Shown in pieces: positions 27,034-33,889 of a stretch of DNA of 33,889 bases. Under the pieces are notes generated by a model, which was not told where the DNA came from, ran no database searches, and was given only the letters and a program-made list of their open reading frames with translations. Within the stretch, counting starts at the first letter, position 1, and every line of letters starts with the position of its first letter. Source of the stretch: Candidatus Anaerobiospirillum stercoravium (GTDB lineage: Bacteria; Pseudomonadota; Gammaproteobacteria; Enterobacterales; Succinivibrionaceae). A program made the translations under genes and the position numbers. The DNA lies in contig DXIF01000244.1 in the NCBI GenBank assembly GCA_019113025.1, positions 1 through 33,889 of the forward strand. Direction: 5' to 3'.

Positions 27034-27118
27034 TCCTTTGGTTCAGCCTCCCAACGCCTTCAGCGCGCGCTGCGTGTCGCTGGTGCGCTCCTAGGCCCTA
27101 GGTGGCGTTATGGGGCGC

Positions 27119-28141
27119 TTAGCTCCCCTTGCTTGACTCATCAAAGTCTGAGTCAATCAGCTTGCGCGAAGCCTCGATCTCCTGTTGGAGATCGAGCAGC
27201 TGTGCCTCAGACAGCACCGAGGTATCCATGCCCAAGATCTTGCCAATGGGCTGCGGCGGCGCATCAAAGCGCGACCCCAAGGCCCTATCAGAGGTGCCAT
27301 CACCTGAGTCCTCATAGCTGTCGGGACGAATTAAGTTCTCGACAAAGAACTCAAGATAGCCCCCCGGAATATCCGGAATCGGCCAATTGAGCACGCGGCG
27401 GGCAAAGCTCTTAAAGGCGCGCGCAGCTGGTGCTTGCGGGAAAGCATCGACCACGCAGGTGCGTTGGCGAATGGCTTTGCGCATATTGATATCAATCGGG
27501 ATGCAAGCGCACAGCTCTAAGGCGACGTCCAAGAACTTGTCGGTCAAGGTGACCAACTTCTTGAACATGAACTTGCCCTCTTCCAGGGAATGGACTTGGT
27601 TGGCAACGATCCGGAACTTCGTGACGCCATAATCGTTGGAGAGCACCTTCATCTGGGCGTAGGCATCAGCTACCGAGGTGGACTCATTGCACACCACCAT
27701 GATCACGTCTTGGGCGGCGCGGCAAAACGAGAGCACCATGTCCGAAATGCCCGCGGCGGTATCCACGATTAAGAAATCGATCGGCTCTTCAATGGTGGAA
27801 AAGGCGCGAATAAGGCCGGCGTGCTGATCGACGGAGAGGCCCGCCATTTCCTTTAAGCCCGAAGCGGCCGGAACAATGCGCAGACCTTGCGGGCCATCTT
27901 GGATAATCTCTTGGAGCGAGCACTCACCCTTGAGGACATGGGCTAAATTCTTGCGGACCTTTAAACCCAGCATCACGTCGATATTGGCAAGACCTAAGTC
28001 GGCATCAAACAGCATCACGTGCTTGCCCATCTGACATAAGGCTACGGCTAAGTTTAAAGAGACCGAGGACTTACCCACACCGCCCTTACCGCCGGTTACG
28101 GTGATGACCTTGACTCTTCTCCACTTAAAATTCGAAACCAT
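27119..28141 (-). CDS. flhG: MinD/ParA-like flagellar number regulator FlhG (FleN), lacking the N-terminal DQA motif
   Basis: VITVTGGKGGVGKSSVSLNLAVAL, LFDADLGLANIDVMLGL, FLIVDTAAGISDMVLSF; located between fliA and flhF. Confidence 0.93.
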   Translation of the reverse strand: MVSNFKWRRVKVITVTGGKGGVGKSSVSLNLAVALCQMGKHVMLFDADLGLANIDVMLGLKVRKNLAHVLKGECSLQEIIQDGPQGLRIVPAASGLKEMAGLSVDQHAGLIRAFSTIEEPIDFLIVDTAAGISDMVLSFCRAAQDVIMVVCNESTSVADAYAQMKVLSNDYGVTKFRIVANQVHSLEEGKFMFKKLVTLTDKFLDVALELCACIPIDINMRKAIRQRTCVVDAFPQAPAARAFKSFARRVLNWPIPDIPGGYLEFFVENLIRPDSYEDSGDGTSDRALGSRFDAPPQPIGKILGMDTSVLSEAQLLDLQQEIEASRKLIDSDFDESSKGS

Positions 28142-29016
28142 ACTAGTCGTACCCTACCACCAAGCACCCTTACAAGTGCAACCCCTTGAGTGCAACCAAC
28201 AACGCTCTGACGACAAACCCATGTTCCAGAGCCAGTCATTGGCATGAGGGACAATAGCTTTACCACACATCCTCGGCCCAACTAGGTTCAGATCCCAAGT
28301 CAAGCCTCAATCTCTTACCTCAGCTTAGCTGCCCTCCGGCACATGTATCCCAGCTAAAACCTCGCGCATCCTGGGAGCTGAGAACCCAAAAATCTCTGAG
28401 CACCCGGCTCATCTTAAGTCCCAGCACGCACCTGTGATGCTCTGAGCCCCAACTTGCGGTTCTACCAAGCGCCCCGCAATTGCTGCTTAAAAGGGACAAG
28501 TGAGCTTCATCCATCAGTTCCAGTCAGCACACGTACCGTGTTTGTTATATCTATATCGGCGCCCACGGGCCGAAACTGATACAACATAGCATGAAAACGT
28601 TGGTTTTATCACAGAAAAGACGGCACGGCACACCCTAAGCCAGCTTAAGCAAACCTAGGCCCACTGCGCCCCAATCTGAGATCCGGCCACAGCCTGCAGC
28701 AATGGTGCAAACTTTAGACCGCATAGCCCGCGCGGCACATTACGCCGCGTTTGCTATATCTAGCTTGTATCTAGTTTGTACTTTCTCTCCCCTAGAACCG
28801 CCTGTAGCGGTCAAGGATGCCCCCTCTTTATGCAAATGACAAGCCGACTCAAAACTTTTCCCAGCGCTAATCCCCAACAAGCACCACACTGCTACCGTGC
28901 TGAGCTAATACTGTGCTGCTACCGTACTGCTACCTCGCGGCTCCCATGCGGCTAACGGACTTAGCCCGCGCCGCCAAGCGCGCTGCCATCAACGGCGCCA
29001 GCAAAGGCGCGAAGGC

Positions 29017-29067
29017 TGGGGCTCGGCCCGCGCGGGCTGAGCCCAGCTAAGCTAAGCTGAGCTTAGC
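29017..29067 (-). repeat. Two adjacent hairpin-forming palindromes downstream of flhF
   Basis: CTGGGGCTC-g-GCCCGCGCGGGC-t-GAGCCCAG, then GCTAAGCT-g-AGCTTAGC. Confidence 0.7.
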
Positions 29068-29087
29068 TCAAGCAGCTGACCGCAGGC

Positions 29088-31031
29088 CTACAGGCCGCGG
29101 GGCAGCAGGCCCTGTGCCGCATCATCCTCCACTGCGGCGAGGGCGCGCCGTGCCAAACTGCTAGGGTTAGGGATATCGAGGTCTTCGGGGACACGCTGAC
29201 CATCAGTAATGTAGCTGATGGGCAGCTTCATCTCAATGCATAAGGACAAGGCATCACCGAGGTTTTGGCACTCATCGATCTTGGTTAAGATAAGCCCGGT
29301 TAAGCCCACCATCGCAAAATGCTCATAGGCGTGCTGGAGCACCTTGCGCTGGGTGGTGCACGGCAGCACTAAGTAGTGCTTAAGCTGCAAGCTCGCTTGC
29401 TGCTTGAGTTGGGTTAACTGCACGTTAAAGCGCTCGTCCTTAAAGCCTACGCCTGCGGTATCAACCAAGATCAAGCTCTTGTCGGAGAGGGTATAGAGCA
29501 GCTGCGGCAGCTCTGAGAGATTCTTAACTGCAAAGGTAGCGCAGCCCATGATGCGGCCGTAGGTTTTGATCTGCTCAACGGCGCCGATACGATAGTGATC
29601 GGCGGTGACAATGGCCACGCGTTGCGGGCCATAGCGCATCACAAAACGCGCGGCCAACTTGGCCAGCGTAGTCGTTTTACCGACACCGGCTGGACCAATC
29701 AAGGTAACAATACCGCCCTTGGACACGATATCATCATCACCTACCAAGATCGCGCGCTCTAATAAAGACACGATCTCGCGCCACGCATCGTTAAAGGAGA
29801 TCTCAGCGGACAAGCGGTTAACCAAGGAGTCCGCGACCTTGTCTGAAAAGCCTACGCTGTGCAACAGCTTAAAGACCATGGCCTTTACCGGCTCATTGCG
29901 GGAGCGATTGTCTTGCAGCAGGCCCGCCAGCTCAAATTGTAAGAGCTTACGGATGTTCTCAACCTCGGCGCGCATTTTCTCAAGATCTTGGCGCACCACG
30001 GTATCAGACTCAGCGCCGCGGTAAGAATCAATTCCGGCGCGACTGACGTACTCGTCCTTTTCTTGCTTAACCTTGGACTTAACAAAGAAATTCTTAAATT
30101 CCCGCTGCTGCGATAACGGCAGCGGCGGAGTATTAAAAAGATCGGCATCCTCATCTAACGATGGATCAATTCTAGATGGGCCTGCCTTCTTCATGGAATC
30201 GTTGGCCATATCCTCATTTCCATCATTGACAGGGTTAATAATACGGGGCGAAGCCAGGTCGCGCGCTGCGTCGCTGCCTAAATCGCGCTCGGAATTACGG
30301 GCGCGAACTAGGTCGCCGCCTTGCGCTGTCCCCGTGGGCACCGGGCGCTCGGGCATGATGTGCGCTGGGGTGAAATCAACCTCGGAGGCTGCGGCGACCT
30401 TGGCGCTGGGCACCGCTGCCGCCACGCCCAAGTGACGGCCTAATTCCTCTGGCGTGGGGGCGCTCTTGAGGGCACCTTGCCCCCGCCCCTGTTGCGTCTC
30501 AGGCAGCGCGCCTAAGCCTAAGGGACCGCCTAAGGGAGCACTGGGCTCTTTGTCGGTGTAAGCTGACGTTTTGTGCGCGGCGAGATTGGCGATATCGCCG
30601 CTGAGCTTAGCGCCCTGCTCATGGCTCATCGCATGCTGGCGCTCTAAAATCTCAATTAAGCTCTTGGCGTAGGCTTGGTTTTTGGTGGGCGCGGTATTGT
30701 TGCCAGCGCCGCCCCCGGCCGCGTTCCCGGCTGCACTGCCGGCGTCATTGCCTGAGGCAGTGGCTCTCGCGCCTGGGCCTTGGCCATAGGTAAGGGCAGC
30801 GGCACCCCGCGAGCCGGACAAATCGACTTGATCATCGCTCAGGGCCCGCCCACCCAAGGCTTGGCCTAAAGCCTGAGGCGTAAGGGGCACCTTGCTTTCG
30901 ATACCTGCCACGATCTCAACGCCGGCGGCTACACGCTTATTGGACATGATGATAGCGTCTTCGCCCAGCTCGTCTTTGACCATGGTCAGAGCTTCACGCA
31001 TGTCTTTAGCTACAAAGCGTTTTAACTTCAT
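29088..31031 (-). CDS. flhF: SRP-like GTPase FlhF with long low-complexity linker
   Basis: MKLKRFVAKDMREALTMVKDELGEDAIIMSNKRV; GPAGVGKTTTLAKLAAR; TADHYRIGAVEQIKTYGRIMG; LVDTAGVGFKD; LTKIDEC. Confidence 0.97.
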   Translation of the reverse strand: MKLKRFVAKDMREALTMVKDELGEDAIIMSNKRVAAGVEIVAGIESKVPLTPQALGQALGGRALSDDQVDLSGSRGAAALTYGQGPGARATASGNDAGSAAGNAAGGGAGNNTAPTKNQAYAKSLIEILERQHAMSHEQGAKLSGDIANLAAHKTSAYTDKEPSAPLGGPLGLGALPETQQGRGQGALKSAPTPEELGRHLGVAAAVPSAKVAAASEVDFTPAHIMPERPVPTGTAQGGDLVRARNSERDLGSDAARDLASPRIINPVNDGNEDMANDSMKKAGPSRIDPSLDEDADLFNTPPLPLSQQREFKNFFVKSKVKQEKDEYVSRAGIDSYRGAESDTVVRQDLEKMRAEVENIRKLLQFELAGLLQDNRSRNEPVKAMVFKLLHSVGFSDKVADSLVNRLSAEISFNDAWREIVSLLERAILVGDDDIVSKGGIVTLIGPAGVGKTTTLAKLAARFVMRYGPQRVAIVTADHYRIGAVEQIKTYGRIMGCATFAVKNLSELPQLLYTLSDKSLILVDTAGVGFKDERFNVQLTQLKQQASLQLKHYLVLPCTTQRKVLQHAYEHFAMVGLTGLILTKIDECQNLGDALSLCIEMKLPISYITDGQRVPEDLDIPNPSSLARRALAAVEDDAAQGLLPRGL

Positions 31032-31141
31032 ACCCGCCCTTTCTCGACCCGACGCCCGAAAACCACCTATTACGGCGAGCCCTCCAGCGCCCTGTATCCA
31101 ACCAGCCCCAAGGTTCTGATCAACTCTGTGTTGTCATTATC

Positions 31142-31156
31142 GCAAAAACAGTGCGC
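31142..31156 (-). promoter_or_regulatory. Weak sigma54-like site upstream of flhF
   Basis: Minus strand GCGCACTGTTTTTGC: CAC-N5-TTGC spacing matches but -24 GG is CG. Confidence 0.2.
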
Positions 31157-31544
31157 GCCCATCTCAGCGCAGAGCGCAGAGCGCCCCGCACCGCGGCAAT
31201 TTAGCGCGCCAAGCTAGCGCACCAAGCTGCCACACCGATCTACCGCACCAAGCAGCCACACCAAGCTGCCGCGTCCAACGCTCAGCCCCGCGTCGCTGGG
31301 GCCGTGCTCATGCACGATGACTGACGCTATGCCTTAATTAAGCCTATGCCCCCAACGGCCTAGCTCACAACGCAATGAGGCAACACAAAGCAAATATGGT
31401 GCCCGGGCCTAGGTAGATGCTGCTGATAGATGCGGCGGCACTGGCGCCTAGCGCCCCGCCGCTTGCGGCATATGCTCGGGCGCAACAGCGCCCGCAGCTG
31501 CCGCTACGCTGCTAGCTTAGCGCAAATGAAGCGCGCGCAAAAGC

Positions 31545-31570
31545 ATAAAACCCTGCACAAGGCAGGGCTT
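31545..31570 (-). terminator. Intrinsic terminator downstream of flhA
   Basis: Minus strand GCCCTGC-cttgt-GCAGGGTTTTATG. Confidence 0.8.
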
Positions 31571-31656
31571 TGCCCCAAAATCAGATCGGGCCCGCAAGTG
31601 CAAGGCAAGGCAGGGCCGGGGCACGGGCGCGCGGCCTGCCCGCCTGCATCCCGCGC

Positions 31657-33858
31657 TTAGCCGCGCAACTGCGGTTGTGGGCTGGAGTTACCCACCACCG
31701 AGACGATCTTGATTTGCTTGTCGTCTGGGATTTCCTGATAGGACAGCACGCGCAGACCCGGGATAGTGTTCTTAACAAAGCGCGACAGGGTCGAGCGTAA
31801 GATACCCGAGGTCAAAAGAATCGCAGGCTCACCGGCCATTTCTTGGTTGGCGGTCGCCTCATACAAGCTCTTTTGCATGCGGTCGGCCAGACCAGGCTCG
31901 ATGCCAACGCCCTCGGCACCACCGGTCTCCAAGGACTTGTGCAAGACCTTCTCCAAATCGGGCGAGAGCGTAATCACTGGGATGATGAGATCACCACCCA
32001 CAATATCCTGAATGATAAGACGGCGCAGGCCGATGCGGCACGCGGCAGTTAAAACTTCAGGATCCTGACTCTTAGGGGCGTATTCAACCAAGGTCTCCAA
32101 GATGGTACGCATATCGCGCACCGGCACACCCTCGTGCAGTAAATTCTGCAAGAGCTTGGTGAGCAGACCGAGGTTGACGATGTTCGGGACTAAACCGGCC
32201 ACCAACTTCGGCTGGGTCTTGGACACGATGTCCAGAATGTTCTGAACTTCTTCTTGGCCGATTAAGGAGGCGCAGTTATTGGCCAAAATCTGCGATAAGT
32301 GGGTGGCAACCACGGTCGAGCAATCAACCACGGTGTAGCCTAAACCTAAGGCGCGGTCGTTATCTTGTTTAGTAATCCAGACCGCCTCTAAGCCGAAGGC
32401 AGGATCCTTAGTGGGAATGCCCGGCACGCGCCCGAAAACCTGACCTGGGTTAATCGCCATGTCGCGATCGGGCTGAATCTCGGCCTCACCAAAGGTTACG
32501 CCCATCAAGGTAATACGGTAGCTATTAGGACCGAGGTCGAGGTTATCGCGGATATGCACTGGCGGAATTAAGAAGCCCAGATCTTGGGAGAGCTTCTTAC
32601 GCACGCCCTTAACACGATTGAGCAGCTCACCACCTTGCGCCTTATCGACCATTGGAATCAAGCGATAGCCCACCTCGAGGCCGATCATATCGACCTCAGA
32701 GACGTCATCCCACGACAGCTCGCGTTGATCGGGCGCGGGCTCCTGCGGCTCCGGTGGTGGGGCCAAAGCTGCTTGGGCCTCTGCCTTTTGCTTGTGCTTG
32801 ATCATAAGGCCAATCAAGGCGCTGATCGCAGCTAACGATAAGAACGCCACGTGCGGCATGCCCGGCACGATGCCCATGACAAACAGCACCATGGCCACGA
32901 TGAACATGGTCTTAGCGTTACTAAAGAGCTCGCTGACCACCTGCTGCCCCATTTCCTTTTCCGAGGCATTTTGGCGGGTCACGATGATCGCGGCGGCGAC
33001 CGATAACAGCAGCGATGGAAGCTGTGCGACCAAGCCGTCACCGATGGAGAGCAAGACATAAACGGTGGCAGCTTCGCTAAAGGACATCGAGTGGAAGATG
33101 GTACCGATGACGATACCGCCGATGATATTGATGAACAGAATCAAGATACCGGCAATCGCGTCGCCCTTAACGAACTTCGAGGCACCGTCCATCGAACCGT
33201 AGAAGTCAGCTTCGCGGGCCACTTCCGCGCGGCGCTCACGCGCTTGCTCTTGGTTGATGAGGCCAGCGTTTAAGTCCGCGTCGATCGCCATTTGCTTACC
33301 GGGCATGGCGTCCAAGGTGAAGCGGGCCGACACTTCAGAGATACGACCAGCGCCCTTGGTAACGACCACGAAGTTGATGATAACTAAGATGGCGAACACG
33401 ATGAGACCGACGGTATAGGAGCCACCCATCACGACGTAGCCGAAGGCTTCAATTACCTTACCGGCCGCGGCCGTACCGTCTTGACCATGGAGCAAGATGA
33501 CGCGGGTCGACGCCACGTTCAACGCGAGGCGCAAAATCGTGGTTAAGAGCAAGACCGTTGGGAACGAGCCGAAATCTAACGGCTTGCGGGAGTAAATCGC
33601 AACTAACAGCACCACCATCGACAAGGAGATGTTAAACGAGAACAGGATGTCGAGGAGGAACGGCGGGATCGGCAAGGTCACCATCGCCAGGCACGCTAAT
33701 ACCAGCAATGGGGTACCGATCTTAATCATACGGACTTTTTTAACGGCTGAGTCGCCCAAAGCCAGACCACGCGCCACCGTAGGGTTTGCGCGAGCTCGGT
33801 CTAACGCGCCGTTAACCGGCGTGGCTACCTTACTACCAAGATTAGATAAAAAGCCCAT
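31657..33858 (-). CDS. flhA: Flagellar type III export protein FlhA
   Basis: PPFLLDILFSFNISLSMVVLLVAIYSRKPLDFGSFPTVLLLTTILRLALNVASTR; FVVVTKGAGRISEVSARFTLDAMPGKQMAIDADLNAGLI. Confidence 0.98.
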   Translation of the reverse strand: MGFLSNLGSKVATPVNGALDRARANPTVARGLALGDSAVKKVRMIKIGTPLLVLACLAMVTLPIPPFLLDILFSFNISLSMVVLLVAIYSRKPLDFGSFPTVLLLTTILRLALNVASTRVILLHGQDGTAAAGKVIEAFGYVVMGGSYTVGLIVFAILVIINFVVVTKGAGRISEVSARFTLDAMPGKQMAIDADLNAGLINQEQARERRAEVAREADFYGSMDGASKFVKGDAIAGILILFINIIGGIVIGTIFHSMSFSEAATVYVLLSIGDGLVAQLPSLLLSVAAAIIVTRQNASEKEMGQQVVSELFSNAKTMFIVAMVLFVMGIVPGMPHVAFLSLAAISALIGLMIKHKQKAEAQAALAPPPEPQEPAPDQRELSWDDVSEVDMIGLEVGYRLIPMVDKAQGGELLNRVKGVRKKLSQDLGFLIPPVHIRDNLDLGPNSYRITLMGVTFGEAEIQPDRDMAINPGQVFGRVPGIPTKDPAFGLEAVWITKQDNDRALGLGYTVVDCSTVVATHLSQILANNCASLIGQEEVQNILDIVSKTQPKLVAGLVPNIVNLGLLTKLLQNLLHEGVPVRDMRTILETLVEYAPKSQDPEVLTAACRIGLRRLIIQDIVGGDLIIPVITLSPDLEKVLHKSLETGGAEGVGIEPGLADRMQKSLYEATANQEMAGEPAILLTSGILRSTLSRFVKNTIPGLRVLSYQEIPDDKQIKIVSVVGNSSPQPQLRG

Positions 33859-33889
33859 TAGTCATTTTTCCGTAGTTACGAAACAGGGA

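Noticed and set aside
26817-27101. 94-aa ORF over the 15-bp repeats as a pentapeptide-repeat protein
   Set aside because: Repeats LRSGR/LRLGR do not fit A(D/N)LXX, and an alternate AAFGA frame ends early; treated as a noncoding minisatellite.
1-33889. CRISPR array, tRNA or rRNA genes
   Set aside because: No repeat-spacer pattern, T-loop/acceptor pattern or rRNA core motif was recognised; a tRNAscan/cmscan run would be decisive.

Overview
The window comes from a gammaproteobacterium; protein style and the low-complexity-rich proteins suggest something like Succinivibrionaceae, but that placement is only an inference. About 26 kb, all on the minus strand, is a polar-flagellar/chemotaxis locus in the classic Vibrio/Pseudomonas order: flhA-flhF-flhG-fliA-cheY-cheZ-cheA-cheB-motA(C)-motB(D)-parC-parP-cheW-DUF2802. 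The gene order is conserved, but the details are unusual. Most neighbours are separated by 0.15-1.2 kb spacers containing private tandem repeats and GC-rich hairpins. Many proteins carry long Ala/Pro/Ser/Glu-rich insertions. FliA has a ~295-aa C-terminal extension, FlhG has no room for the N-terminal DQA motif, and the DUF2802 protein is inflated to 1283 aa. The first ~7.3 kb, on the plus strand, is an accessory region. It holds a possible IS200/IS605 right-end (omegaRNA-like) hairpin, an anmK with a transposase-like N-terminal domain fused in frame, a well-folding ~157-nt candidate structured RNA upstream of a strongly expanded membrane metallophosphoesterase, and a 545-aa protein that looks like a catalytically dead, possibly exapted ISAs1-type transposase, next to a decayed tandem paralogue. 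No CRISPR array, rRNA or tRNA was recognised. All family calls come from motif recognition by eye; no searches or folding programs were run.
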